Source: DATESN01 sp035270785 (GTDB lineage: Bacteria; Bacillota; Clostridia; Lachnospirales; Lachnospiraceae). From it: a DNA stretch of 64,000 bases. Of this stretch, positions 25,772 to 34,911 are shown one piece after another. Position numbers and translations under genes: made by a program. Location of the stretch: NCBI GenBank assembly GCA_035270785.1, contig DATESN010000106.1, positions 62,001 to 126,000 of the forward strand, written 5' to 3'. Every line of letters begins with the position of its first letter. Position 1 is the stretch's first letter. Below the pieces are notes generated by a model that made no database searches, had not been told where the DNA came from, and was given only the letters and a program-made list of their open reading frames with translations.

Positions 25772-27043
25772 ATGAAAGTACTAATTGTAGGAAGCGGTGG
25801 AAGGGAACATGCGATTGCCACAAGTGTAGCCAAAAGCCCTAAAGTTTCTGAAATATATTGTGCACCAGGAAATGCTGGAATCGGACAAATTGCAAGGTGC
25901 ATGGAGATTGATGCGATGGATTTTGATAAAATCGTATCCTTTGCAACAGAAACATTCATTGATCTTGTTATTGTTGGAATGGATGATCCTTTAGTTGGCG
26001 GACTGGTAGATGAATTGGAAGCAGTCGGAATTCGTACTTTTGGTCCAAGAAAAAATGCAGCGATCCTTGAAGGAAGCAAAGCATTTTCAAAGGATCTTAT
26101 GAAAAAATATAATATTCCATCCGCTTCCTATGAAAATTTTGAAAGCCCTGAAAAAGCTCTTAGCTATTTAGAAAACTCGGATTTTCCTGTTGTCTTAAAA
26201 GCCGATGGCTTGGCACTTGGCAAAGGTGTTTTAATTTGTAATACATTGGAAGAAGCAAAAGACGGTGTGAAATCAATTATGCTAGATAAGCAATTTGGTT
26301 CTGCTGGGAACAAAATGGTAATTGAAGAATTTATGGTAGGAAGAGAAGTTAGTGTACTTTCCTATGTAGACGGTAAAACAATTAAGACGATGACTTCAGC
26401 CCAAGATCATAAGAGGGCAAAGGATGGGGATCAAGGTCTTAATACGGGTGGTATGGGAACCTTTTCTCCAAGTCCATTTTATACAGATGAAGTAGATGAA
26501 TTTTGTAAGAAATATGTATATCAAGCAACTGTTGATGCCATGGCTAGTGAAGGAAGAGAATTTAAAGGAATCATCTTTTTTGGAATTATGTTAACTCCTT
26601 CGGGACCAAAAGTATTAGAATATAATGCTAGATTTGGAGATCCAGAAGCACAAGTGGTTCTTCCAAGAATGAAAAATGATATTATTGAAGTGATGGAAGC
26701 TTGTATAGATGGAACATTGGATCAAGTGGATTTACAATTTGAAGATAACGCAGCTGTTTGTGTAGTACTTGCATCAGACGGCTATCCGGTAGAATATAAA
26801 AAAGGTTTAGAAATAAAAGGATTAGAAAAATTTCATGGAAAAGATGGCTATTACTGTTTTCATGCAGGTACCAAAATGGTTGATGGAAAGATTGTAACAA
26901 ATGGTGGACGTGTACTTGGAATTACAGCAAAAGGAAATGACTTAAAGCAAGCAAGAACCAACGCATATGAAGCAACAAAGTGGATTGATTTTGAGAATAA
27001 GTATATGCGTAGTGATATAGGGAATGCGATCGATGAAACATAA
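25772..27043 (+). CDS. purD: Phosphoribosylamine-glycine ligase
   Basis: A 423-residue ATP-grasp enzyme. It begins KVLIVGSGGREHAIA, followed by ADGLALGKGV, the SAQDHKRAKDGDQGLNTGGM loop and the metal-binding EYNARFGDPE. It makes GAR, the substrate of the upstream PurN, and lies 7 bp after purN. Its 3' end runs into a 26-bp tandem duplication, so its last residues (AIDET) come from the first repeat unit. Confidence 0.96.
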   Translation: MKVLIVGSGGREHAIATSVAKSPKVSEIYCAPGNAGIGQIARCMEIDAMDFDKIVSFATETFIDLVIVGMDDPLVGGLVDELEAVGIRTFGPRKNAAILEGSKAFSKDLMKKYNIPSASYENFESPEKALSYLENSDFPVVLKADGLALGKGVLICNTLEEAKDGVKSIMLDKQFGSAGNKMVIEEFMVGREVSVLSYVDGKTIKTMTSAQDHKRAKDGDQGLNTGGMGTFSPSPFYTDEVDEFCKKYVYQATVDAMASEGREFKGIIFFGIMLTPSGPKVLEYNARFGDPEAQVVLPRMKNDIIEVMEACIDGTLDQVDLQFEDNAAVCVVLASDGYPVEYKKGLEIKGLEKFHGKDGYYCFHAGTKMVDGKIVTNGGRVLGITAKGNDLKQARTNAYEATKWIDFENKYMRSDIGNAIDET

Positions 27044-27076
27044 TCGCATCTGCGATCGATGAAACGTAATCGCATC
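27025..27076. repeat. 26-bp tandem duplication across the purD stop
   Basis: Two adjacent 26-bp units (27025-27050 and 27051-27076) differ by one base. Each begins TGCGAT and ends ATCGCATC, so each unit is itself an inverted repeat able to fold with 6-bp arms. The first unit includes the last codons and stop of purD. Confidence 0.85.
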
Positions 27077-27137
27077 TGCAGTACACCCATTTTTTAGGGG
27101 TCCTTTCCACAAATTGATAAGAGAGGATGTAACAAAG

Positions 27138-27581
27138 ATGGCTAATTTTGCTCTTGATGATTATAACAGACCGGTTAATTGTAATGACTGTGGTGGTCTT
27201 ATGATTTTTAAAGGTGTTGGCGAATATGAATGTGAAGATTGTAAAAAAATAGAATTTGATGATTTTGGAAAAGTAAGAGCATTTATAGAAACACATAAAG
27301 GGTCTAATGCTGCTCAAATTGAAGAGGGGACTGGAGTAAAGCAACGTTCCATTAGACAGATGCTGCGGGAGAAAAGATTAGAAGTGACCATGGATTCCAG
27401 AGCATTTCTTCATTGTGATATTTGCGGTGTTAATATCCGATCAGGACGGTTTTGTCAAAAATGCGAATCTCTTTATCATCAGAGAATTGAAGAAGAAAAT
27501 CGTACTACAAAGAGTATGAAGGGTGTTGCTATGGGCAATAATACAGAGACTGGCGCGAAACGTTTTGAACGTAAATACTAG
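27138..27581 (+). CDS. Zinc-ribbon/HTH protein (YvyF-like)
   Basis: A 147-residue protein from ATG 27138 (AGAGGATG upstream). It has an N-terminal zinc ribbon (CNDCGG with CEDC), a central HTH-like segment around SNAAQIEEGTGVKQRSIRQM, and a second zinc ribbon (CDICGVNI with CQKC). This layout matches the YvyF/TIGR03826 flagellar-operon-associated proteins of Firmicutes. No flagellar genes are visible here, so a motility link is only suggested by family. It may bind DNA or protein. It follows purD and precedes a membrane-anchored SH3 protein by 17 bp. Confidence 0.75.
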   Translation: MANFALDDYNRPVNCNDCGGLMIFKGVGEYECEDCKKIEFDDFGKVRAFIETHKGSNAAQIEEGTGVKQRSIRQMLREKRLEVTMDSRAFLHCDICGVNIRSGRFCQKCESLYHQRIEEENRTTKSMKGVAMGNNTETGAKRFERKY

Positions 27582-27598
27582 GTATTAGAGGTATAAGG

Positions 27599-28858
27599 AT
27601 GAATAAATATAAGGAAAAAAGAACTGGTTTTATTATGAAATGTGGAAGTGCTATATTACTTGCATTATTAGTTACGTTGATTCATGGAATTCCATCCTTT
27701 GCGTATAACGATATGCTGGGCACTGTTTTAGATAAGGGTGCAATTATTCGGGCAGAGGCAAGTACCACTAGTGAACTTTTAGCCAGTGTTTCAGGAGGCA
27801 AAACCGTAACTATATGTGGTGAAAAGATAGGTGATGATACAAAAACCTGGTATTTAGTATATGTAACAGGGACGCAGACAGGATATATTCGTGGAGACTT
27901 AATTACGAATACGTTAAAGGAAGTTGGTACTACAACACCAGACACTGCTACAAATACAGTGAAACAGGAACAAGTAACAGAAGACCATCAAGAAGTTGTT
28001 CCGGTTGTAGATTGTACACTTGCTACATTAAGCATTAATCAAGGAACGCTAGAACCTGAATTCTCTCCGGAGATTACTCAATATACCATTACAGTGCCCG
28101 AGGATGTTTCGTCAATAGCAGTATTTGGAGTGGCAAATGATATAAATGCTTCTGTAATAGAAAATACAGGATTTACAGATTTGGAATTGGGTGCAAGCAA
28201 TGGTGCTGTAACTGTAAAGGGATCGGATGAAACAACCCTAACCTATCATTTCACGATTATCCGGGGGAGTATAGATTTAGTTGCCCAAACTCCAAAAGAG
28301 GATGAAATGGTTGCACCAGATGTGATTGTAAATTCCAATGATACATTAGATGAATTGGAATTAAAAGAAGCAATCGCTCCAAAGAATGGAAATCTTCTAA
28401 CGAATACCCAAGAGATGCTTTTTATTTTAATGGGCATTATCATTGTAATTCTTATTTTAATTATTACTTTTATGGCAATACAGTTACGTGATTTAAGGGC
28501 ATCATTAGTATGGGATGATCAAGACAATGACTCTAATAGACATTATGATGGAGGAAGATTCCCTAACTCGGATATAAGTGAAGATTTTTATCAAGCAGGA
28601 CTAGGAGAAACAGAACCTTTTTTTGCTCCAAGACAAAGAGCAGAAATAAAAAATAGTATCAAACCAGAATACGAACCAGAATACGAACCAGAAGACGAAT
28701 TAGAAGATGAATTAGAAGATATACGTGAACGAGAAGCAACGGAATCTACTGATCAAATGGTGATGGGTGGCAAGGATGCCTGGAAACCACTTAATTTTTT
28801 AACGCCTGAGGAAGATTTGGAATTTGAATTTCTTGATCTAGATGAGGAAGATAAATAA
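27599..28858 (+). CDS. Exported SH3b / cadherin-like membrane protein
   Basis: A 419-residue protein. It has an N-terminal signal sequence (cleavage probably after PSFA near residue 35), an SH3b domain (about 40-100, including VLDKGAIIRAEAS and YIRGD), and a cadherin-like beta-sandwich domain (about 135-225, YTITVPEDVSSIAVFGVAND). A transmembrane helix (about 265-295) and an acidic cytoplasmic tail with repeated EYEP and ELED units follow. It thus probes the cell wall outside and offers an acidic surface inside. A second start at 27635 is possible. Function unknown; it may belong to envelope sensing or division. Confidence 0.82.
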   Translation: MNKYKEKRTGFIMKCGSAILLALLVTLIHGIPSFAYNDMLGTVLDKGAIIRAEASTTSELLASVSGGKTVTICGEKIGDDTKTWYLVYVTGTQTGYIRGDLITNTLKEVGTTTPDTATNTVKQEQVTEDHQEVVPVVDCTLATLSINQGTLEPEFSPEITQYTITVPEDVSSIAVFGVANDINASVIENTGFTDLELGASNGAVTVKGSDETTLTYHFTIIRGSIDLVAQTPKEDEMVAPDVIVNSNDTLDELELKEAIAPKNGNLLTNTQEMLFILMGIIIVILILIITFMAIQLRDLRASLVWDDQDNDSNRHYDGGRFPNSDISEDFYQAGLGETEPFFAPRQRAEIKNSIKPEYEPEYEPEDELEDELEDIREREATESTDQMVMGGKDAWKPLNFLTPEEDLEFEFLDLDEEDK

Positions 28859-28907
28859 TAGGTAAATAATAGGTAAATAATAGGTAAATAGGTATAATAG
28901 GTAAATA
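28857..28907. repeat. 11-bp AT-rich tandem repeat
   Basis: AATAGGTAAAT is repeated three times exactly (28857-28889) and continues as variant copies to about 28907, starting in the stop codon of the preceding gene. Likely replication slippage. Confidence 0.8.
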
Positions 28908-28913
28908 GATTAT

Positions 28914-28950
28914 AAGTCATTGGTATCGAATTGATACGAATGACTTTTCT
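28914..28950 (+). terminator. Strong intrinsic terminator after the SH3 protein gene
   Basis: AAGTCATT plus GTATC pair with GATAC plus AATGACTT around a GAATT loop, with one G-G mismatch, followed by TTTTCT. Thirteen base pairs in all. Confidence 0.85.
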
Positions 28951-28982
28951 ATTAAGAAAGAATAAACAAAGTGGTCAAAATA

Positions 28983-29011
28983 TTGACATGAATTTAATGC
29001 TGCTATATGAT
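28983..29011 (+). promoter_or_regulatory. Promoter of gntR-clpC
   Basis: TTGACA (28983-28988) and TATGAT (29006-29011) with exactly 17 bp between them, about 50 bp before the regulator's start codon. Confidence 0.8.
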
Positions 29012-29062
29012 GTATATAACAGATGGAAAAGTTTATACTTAAGTAATTATCGGAGAAAAATT

Positions 29063-29434
29063 ATGATCATTGAAATTGATTTTAACAGTGAGGAAGCCAT
29101 TTATATACAATTACGCAATCAGATTATAATAGGCATTGCAACGTCCAGATACAATGAAGGGGATCCATTACCTTCCGTTCGACAATTAGCAGAATTAATA
29201 GGGATTAATATGCATACGGTTAATAAAGCGTATACAGTCTTGAAACAAGAAGGCTTTGTAAAAGTAGATAGACGAAGAGGTGTTGTTATTGCTTTGGATA
29301 TTGATAAATTACAGGCTTTGGAAGAAATGAAAAGAGATTTACAAGTTCTCTTAGCAAAGGGAAGCTGCAAAAATATTTCAAGAGAAGAAGTTCATATATT
29401 AGTAGATGAGATTTATTCAACTTATAAAGATTAG
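29063..29434 (+). CDS. GntR-family (YtrA-type) regulator upstream of clpC
   Basis: A 123-residue protein from ATG 29063 (GGAG 7 nt upstream). It has an N-terminal winged helix of the GntR family (IYIQLRNQIIIGIATS, LPSVRQLAELIGINMHTVNKAY) and only a short C-terminal helical tail, as in the YtrA subfamily, which normally sits with ABC transporter genes. Here the next gene is clpC, starting 13 bp after the stop. In most Firmicutes clpC is preceded by ctsR. The likely role is autoregulation of this operon, perhaps standing in for CtsR; that is inference. Confidence 0.88.
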   Translation: MIIEIDFNSEEAIYIQLRNQIIIGIATSRYNEGDPLPSVRQLAELIGINMHTVNKAYTVLKQEGFVKVDRRRGVVIALDIDKLQALEEMKRDLQVLLAKGSCKNISREEVHILVDEIYSTYKD

Positions 29435-29447
29435 GAGAAATAATATA

Positions 29448-31901
29448 ATGCAATTACAATTTACGGATAATGCGAAAACAGCATTACAACTTGGAACAAA
29501 AGTAGCCAGATCGTTACATCAGAATTATATCGGAACGGAGCATATATTAGTAGGCTTATTAAAAGAGAAAACAGGTGTAGCAGCGACAGTTCTATCTGAC
29601 AATGGCGTGGATGAATCAAAGGTCATTGAATTAATTAAAAATTTAATAGCACCTACAGGAATAACGTCTGTTAAAGATAGAGATGGTTATTCCCCAAGGG
29701 CACTTAAGATTTTGGTGGATAGTCACAAACAAGCGGAACACTTTCACTCAACGATGACTGGAACGGAACATATTTTAATAGCTCTTATAAAAGAAGGTGA
29801 CAATGTTGCGGTACGCTTGCTTAATACCATGGGAATTCATATACAAAAGCTGTATATTGATTTACTAGTGGCAATGGGTGAAGACACTTCACTTTACAAA
29901 GAGGAATTAAATAGTAAGCCAAATAGAAAAAAGAAAAAAGAAAATACAAGCACACTTGACCAATATAGTCGAGATTTAACGGCACTTGCAAGAGAAGGAA
30001 AGCTGGATCCGGTTATTGGAAGAGAAGACGAAATTAAGCGAGTGATACAAATATTAAGTCGTAGAACAAAAAATAATCCATGCTTAATCGGGGATCCTGG
30101 GGTTGGTAAAACTGCAATCATAGAAGGTATCGCATTAAAGATTATAGAAGGTGAAGTACCATTGACTGTAAAAAACAAAAGGGTAGTAACGTTGGATTTA
30201 TCTGGCATGGTAGCTGGTAGTAAATATCGAGGTGAGTTTGAGGAAAGAATTAAAAAAGTAATTAAAGAAGTCATAGATGATGGAAATATATTATTGTTTC
30301 TAGATGAACTTCATACAATTATTGGTGCTGGTGGGGCAGAAGGTGCCATAGATGCATCAAATATTTTAAAACCATCATTAGCAAGGGGGGAACTTCAATT
30401 AATAGGTGCAACAACAATTGCTGAGTATCGTAAATATATTGAAAAGGATGCAGCGTTAGAAAGAAGGTTTCAGCCTGTAACAGTAGAAGAAACAACAGAA
30501 GAACAAGCTATTTCAATTTTAAAAGGAATAAAAAATAAATATGAGGAACATCATCATGTCCTTATTTCTGAAGAGGCTATTGTGGCTTCTGTAAAATTAT
30601 CAAATCGTTATATTAATGATAGGAAACTTCCGGACAAAGCAATTGATCTTATGGATGAAGCATCTGCGGCAATAGGACTTAAGGCAATGGAATTACCCAT
30701 TGCTGTAAAAGAAATGGTAGCAGAAATAAAAAAGATGGAAGATCAGATAGAGTTTGCTTTTAAAACCGAAGAATTTGCAAAAGCAGGAGAGATAAGAAGA
30801 GAGCAGGAAAAATTAGTTAAAAGATATGAAAAGGCAAGAGAACGATATGAAAAAAAGCAAGAAAATAGCGAAGTTATTGTAACAGAAGAAGACATAGCAG
30901 AAGTAGTATCAATATGGACAAAGGTACCGGTTAATAAATTGACTGAAAAAGAAAGCGAACGTCTTCTGAAACTAGAATCTCTCTTGCACAAAAGAGTAAT
31001 AGGTCAAGATAATCCTGTGTCAGCAGTCTCTAAAGCAATGCGTAGAGGGCGTGTAGGATTACAAGATCCAAATAGACCAATCGGTTCTTTCTTGTTTTTA
31101 GGTCCTACGGGTGTTGGTAAAACGGAGCTTAGCAAAGCATTAGCAGAGGCAATGTTTGGTTCTGAGAGTGCCTTAATAAGAGTTGATATGTCAGAATATA
31201 TGGAATCACATTCAGTTTCTAAAATGATTGGTTCTCCACCGGGATACGTTGGTTTTGACGATGGAGGACAGCTAAGTGAAAAGATTAGAAGAAACCCTTA
31301 TTCCGTAGTCTTATTTGATGAGATTGAGAAAGCACATCCAGATGTTTTTAATGTTCTTCTTCAAGTATTGGATGATGGCCATGTTACCGATTCTAAAGGT
31401 AGGAAGGTGAGCTTTAAGAATACCATTTTAATTATGACTTCTAATGCTGGTGCACAAAAGATTGTAGACCCTAAAAATCTTGGTTTTTCAGGCGCTACGA
31501 ATGAAAAGCAAGATTTTCAAAAAATGAAATCTGGAGTTATGGAAGAAGTGAAGCGTTTATTTAAACCAGAGTTTATTAATCGTATTGATGAAATTATCGT
31601 ATTTTCTTCCTTAAACAAAGATAACATGAAACAAATTATTTCATTATTATCTAAAAATCTTTACCAAAGATGCAAAAGGCAAATGAATATTACTCTTTCC
31701 ATTTCACCAGCTCTAAAGACACATATTGTAGAGAAATATTCAGATTTAAAAATGGGAGCAAGACCTTTAAAAAGAGCAATACAAACTATTATTGAAGATG
31801 CTTTAGCAGAACAAGTTCTACTAGGAAAAGTAAGTGCTGGAGATCATGTGATGGTAGGATTTAAAAATAAAGAAGTTGTTTTCACAGTAAAGAGCAAATA
31901 G
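29448..31901 (+). CDS. clpC: ClpC-type AAA+ unfoldase
   Basis: An 817-residue Hsp100 protein from ATG 29448 (TTAGGAGAA upstream). Domain order: double Clp_N repeat (about 1-145, starting QLQFTDNAKTALQLG), AAA1 with GDPGVGKT and LFLDELHTIIGAGG, a short middle domain with a UVR-like motif (EFAKAGEIRREQEKLVKR), and AAA2 with GPTGVGKTE and LFDEIEKAHPDV. The C-terminal D2 small domain ends in VFTVKSK. It unfolds damaged proteins for ClpP. Partners mcsA and mcsB are absent here. Length and domains are normal for ClpC. Confidence 0.95.
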   Translation: MQLQFTDNAKTALQLGTKVARSLHQNYIGTEHILVGLLKEKTGVAATVLSDNGVDESKVIELIKNLIAPTGITSVKDRDGYSPRALKILVDSHKQAEHFHSTMTGTEHILIALIKEGDNVAVRLLNTMGIHIQKLYIDLLVAMGEDTSLYKEELNSKPNRKKKKENTSTLDQYSRDLTALAREGKLDPVIGREDEIKRVIQILSRRTKNNPCLIGDPGVGKTAIIEGIALKIIEGEVPLTVKNKRVVTLDLSGMVAGSKYRGEFEERIKKVIKEVIDDGNILLFLDELHTIIGAGGAEGAIDASNILKPSLARGELQLIGATTIAEYRKYIEKDAALERRFQPVTVEETTEEQAISILKGIKNKYEEHHHVLISEEAIVASVKLSNRYINDRKLPDKAIDLMDEASAAIGLKAMELPIAVKEMVAEIKKMEDQIEFAFKTEEFAKAGEIRREQEKLVKRYEKARERYEKKQENSEVIVTEEDIAEVVSIWTKVPVNKLTEKESERLLKLESLLHKRVIGQDNPVSAVSKAMRRGRVGLQDPNRPIGSFLFLGPTGVGKTELSKALAEAMFGSESALIRVDMSEYMESHSVSKMIGSPPGYVGFDDGGQLSEKIRRNPYSVVLFDEIEKAHPDVFNVLLQVLDDGHVTDSKGRKVSFKNTILIMTSNAGAQKIVDPKNLGFSGATNEKQDFQKMKSGVMEEVKRLFKPEFINRIDEIIVFSSLNKDNMKQIISLLSKNLYQRCKRQMNITLSISPALKTHIVEKYSDLKMGARPLKRAIQTIIEDALAEQVLLGKVSAGDHVMVGFKNKEVVFTVKSK

Positions 31902-32048
31902 AAGAGAATGGAATAAAGTACTGATTACAACAAAGATTGTCTAATAAGTTATATTTTCAGGTAGCAAAAGTGGGAAAAGTATTATATAATTAGGATACTT
32001 AAAAATGCAGTCAAAATACAAAGGGTTAGCAGTCGGGAGGACTTAAAG

Positions 32049-32462
32049 ATGGCAGTGGTGGAACAGTTACTTCGCTCAGAGAGTGATGGTACAATTAGTT
32101 TTGGCAATCATGAATTATTAGAAAAACAAAAACTACAAGATTTTCAAAATGGTGGAGATTTATATAAAGTAAAAACCTATCAATCCTTAACAAAATTAGA
32201 AAAAAACGGAATGTTCGTATACGAATCTGTTCCGGGATCAAGTGTTAATAACTTTTGGGAAGATGAAAATGGTGTATCTTTTGTTGCCGAAGGCAAGGAA
32301 GATGTGCAAATCACGATAGGTCTTATGGATGAAACAGAATATGAAGTATTTATTGCTAATGAAAGTGTTGGTAAGATGACGACTAACTTAGGCGGTAAAT
32401 TGAGCTTTGGCGTTGAACTTGCAGAAGTAGGAGAAGTAAGCGTCAAGATACTCAGACAATAA
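32049..32462 (+). CDS. Conserved hypothetical protein upstream of radA
   Basis: A 137-residue protein, acidic and rich in beta-strand, with no signal peptide or membrane segment. It begins MAVVEQLLRSESDGTISFGN. The C-terminal half (about 65-135) looks like a small beta sandwich. Some database relatives carry the label endosialidase-like, which nothing in the sequence supports. GGGAGG lies upstream of the ATG. It is followed by a terminator and then radA. Function not recognised. Confidence 0.75.
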   Translation: MAVVEQLLRSESDGTISFGNHELLEKQKLQDFQNGGDLYKVKTYQSLTKLEKNGMFVYESVPGSSVNNFWEDENGVSFVAEGKEDVQITIGLMDETEYEVFIANESVGKMTTNLGGKLSFGVELAEVGEVSVKILRQ

Positions 32463-32479
32463 ATAATTCACTTAAAGTT

Positions 32480-32515
32480 GTGCCTTTTCATGTTATAGTG
32501 AAGGGGCACTTTTCT
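32480..32515 (+). terminator. Intrinsic terminator before radA
   Basis: GTGCCTTTTCA (32480-32490) pairs with TGAAGGGGCAC (32499-32509), including two G-T pairs, followed by TTTT. Confidence 0.85.
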
Positions 32516-32590
32516 TATATAGAAGTAGAAAGTATTTAGTTATGTAAAACAATAGCGAGAGAGAAAAAGTAACATAGGAGAGGATAAAAT

Positions 32591-33964
32591 ATGGCAAAAG
32601 GCAAGATGGCAACTGTATATTTTTGTCAAAGTTGTGGGCATGAATCATCAAAATGGTTGGGACAATGCCCAGGTTGTAAGGAGTGGAATACATTTGTAGA
32701 AGAAACAATTACGGTGGCTTCAAAAGGCACTGGTTCTGGAGGAAAAACAAAATTTCAGGAGCGACAAGAACCATCTAATTTATCAGCTATTCCAATGAAT
32801 GAGGACGACAGAGTATTAACGAATATCGAGGAATTAGATCGGGTTTTAGGTGGAGGAATTGTATCAGGTTCTTTGATTCTGGTAGGAGGAGATCCTGGAA
32901 TTGGGAAATCAACTTTGCTTCTTCAAGTTTGCAAAGAACTATCGGATCATAAGAAAAAGGTATTATACATTTCTGGGGAAGAATCATTAAAGCAAATTAA
33001 AATTCGCGCCATGCGTATTGGAGAATTTAAGGATGATTTGTTCCTCTTATGCGAAACAAACTTGGATATTATTGAGGAAACCATTAAAAGGGTAAAACCA
33101 GAAGTTGTTGTGATAGATTCTATTCAAACGATGCATAGTGAGCATATTTCATCTTCCCCAGGAAGTGTTACTCAAGTGCGGGAATCCACTGCACTATTTT
33201 TACAACTTGCAAAAGGGTTAGGGGTTTCTATCTTTATTGTTGGACATGTAACAAAGGATGGAGCTGTTGCTGGTCCTAAGGTATTAGAGCACATGGTAGA
33301 CACGGTACTTTATTTTGAAGGAGATAGGCATGCTTCTTATCGAATTTTACGAGGAGTAAAAAATCGATTTGGTTCTACCAATGAAATTGGTGTATTTGAA
33401 ATGAGAAGGGAAGGCCTTGTGGAAGTAAAGAATCCGTCTGAATTTATGTTAAACGGAAAACCAGAAGGTGCAAGTGGTTCTATTGTGGCCTGCTCAATGG
33501 AAGGTACAAGACCCATTTTAATTGAAATACAGGCATTGGTATGCCAAAGCAATTTTGGTATTCCCAGACGTCAAGCAACGGGAACTGATTTTAATCGAGT
33601 TAATTTATTAATGGCAGTACTTGAAAAAAGACTGGGGCTTCAAATGTCCAATTGTGATGCATATGTTAATCTGGCAGGTGGAATGAAAGTAGTAGAACCA
33701 GCCATTGATTTGGGAATAGCAATGGCAATTGTTTCTAGCTATAAAAATCGTGCCATCGATGAAAAATTAATTGTATTTGGTGAAGTTGGTCTTAGTGGTG
33801 AAGTTCGTGCGGTAGGTATGGCAGAACAAAGGGTACAAGAGGCTAAAAAACTAGGGTTTACTACTTGTGTGGTACCTGCAGTGTCTATGGATGGACTAAA
33901 GGGAATCAAAGGTATTAAGCTCATTGCTGTAAAATCAGTTCAAGATGCGATTAAGTTAATTTAA
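32591..33964 (+). CDS. radA: DNA repair protein RadA
   Basis: A 457-residue protein. It has an N-terminal zinc finger (CQSCGHESSKWLGQCPGC), a RecA-like ATPase core (GGDPGIGKSTLLLQ as Walker A, VVVIDSIQT as Walker B), the RadA-specific KNRFGS motif, and a C-terminal Lon-like domain (GEVGLSGEVRAVGMAEQR). It promotes branch migration in recombination. The 3' end overlaps the convergent membrane-protein gene by 14 bp. Confidence 0.96.
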   Translation: MAKGKMATVYFCQSCGHESSKWLGQCPGCKEWNTFVEETITVASKGTGSGGKTKFQERQEPSNLSAIPMNEDDRVLTNIEELDRVLGGGIVSGSLILVGGDPGIGKSTLLLQVCKELSDHKKKVLYISGEESLKQIKIRAMRIGEFKDDLFLLCETNLDIIEETIKRVKPEVVVIDSIQTMHSEHISSSPGSVTQVRESTALFLQLAKGLGVSIFIVGHVTKDGAVAGPKVLEHMVDTVLYFEGDRHASYRILRGVKNRFGSTNEIGVFEMRREGLVEVKNPSEFMLNGKPEGASGSIVACSMEGTRPILIEIQALVCQSNFGIPRRQATGTDFNRVNLLMAVLEKRLGLQMSNCDAYVNLAGGMKVVEPAIDLGIAMAIVSSYKNRAIDEKLIVFGEVGLSGEVRAVGMAEQRVQEAKKLGFTTCVVPAVSMDGLKGIKGIKLIAVKSVQDAIKLI

Positions 33965-34712
33965 CCACAGCATTTACCAACTCAAAAATACCAATAAGGA
34001 TAGGCTGATGAAGCATATAGATGCTAAGAGTGTGTTTTCCAATTACTTCAATGGGGTAAAAACGGCAAGTAAATAATTTTAGAATAACATTATTGTCTTT
34101 GATGCTATTCCATGTAAAAAAGCCTGCTGTGTATAAGAAGATCCAAGGAAATAAGGAAAAATAGTCAAATGAACGAAAGCTAGAAGAAGGTAATCCAATC
34201 ATGAAGAGTAAAGGAATTTTATAGAAAATGTTTGGTATCTTTAGAATATGTAAGTTTTCAAATCCAAGAAAACCATTATTTAGATTACGAACTAAGAAAA
34301 AGAATAAAAAAGAAAAAAAGGCTCCTAAAATAGGGTTCATTTTAATAAAGAGTTTATGCAATGGAATCATAAGTAATGTTGTCATACCCATAAAGGTTAG
34401 AATTCCAAATAGAATCAGCTGATCTGGAAGGAAAATGGAGGTTGTAAAGGAAATTAAGATTCCCAAGGAAGAAACAAGCAATCCTCTCTTGAGAGGATGA
34501 CTATTTAATGACCAGCACATGCCGGATAAAAAAATAAAAATCCAACAAATACTTTGCTGCCAAGCATATCCTAATAAGGAGTCAAACCAACCCAAAGTAA
34601 CGTTATATAAATAAACAAGATCATAGGTTGCATGGTATAGAATCATACTAAGCATTGTTACTCCTCGAACACTATCTAATAAATGGTATCGCTTGCTTAC
34701 TATATTCTTCAT
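33951..34712 (-). CDS. DUF1624 / heparan-acetyltransferase-like membrane protein
   Basis: A 253-residue reverse-strand protein with about seven hydrophobic segments. The N-terminus KRYHLLDSVRGVTMLSMILYH and the conserved RG pair are typical of the DUF1624 group (HGSNAT-like catalytic family). Related membrane proteins transfer acetyl groups to sugars, and the C-terminal GKHTLSIYMLHQPIL is a common acyltransferase-3-like ending. GAGGAG precedes the ATG on its strand. It is convergent with radA and divergent from the HAD-CPBP gene. The substrate is unknown. Confidence 0.82.
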   Translation of the reverse strand: MKNIVSKRYHLLDSVRGVTMLSMILYHATYDLVYLYNVTLGWFDSLLGYAWQQSICWIFIFLSGMCWSLNSHPLKRGLLVSSLGILISFTTSIFLPDQLILFGILTFMGMTTLLMIPLHKLFIKMNPILGAFFSFLFFFLVRNLNNGFLGFENLHILKIPNIFYKIPLLFMIGLPSSSFRSFDYFSLFPWIFLYTAGFFTWNSIKDNNVILKLFTCRFYPIEVIGKHTLSIYMLHQPILIGIFELVNAVVKLT

Positions 34713-34840
34713 AAATATCTCCTCAAAGAATGTACATCCTTGTATTGTTACCTTATAAGGGTAATAAAGGGTTCTTAATTATTGCCAGGTAAATAGCATT
34801 CACTAAGAGACTTAACTTTATACTTGTAACTATGTATTTC

Positions 34841-34870
34841 TTGACTTGAAGCGTGGAAGTGGGCTAAACT
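34841..34870 (+). promoter_or_regulatory. Candidate promoter of the HAD-CPBP gene
   Basis: TTGACT (34841-34846) and TAAACT (34865-34870), spacer 18 bp, 42 bp before the start codon. Confidence 0.45.
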
Positions 34871-34911
34871 CATATTGAATTTTAAGAAAATGAAAGAAAA
34901 GAGTAAATGAA

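Noticed and set aside
28857..28907. Possible CRISPR-like repeat array
   Set aside because: The unit is 11 bp and directly tandem without spacers; the same applies to the repeats at 36785 and 63721.
34228..34422. 64-residue + frame opposite the DUF1624 gene
   Set aside because: Lys/Ile-rich translation, no ribosome site, and the other strand carries a conserved membrane protein.
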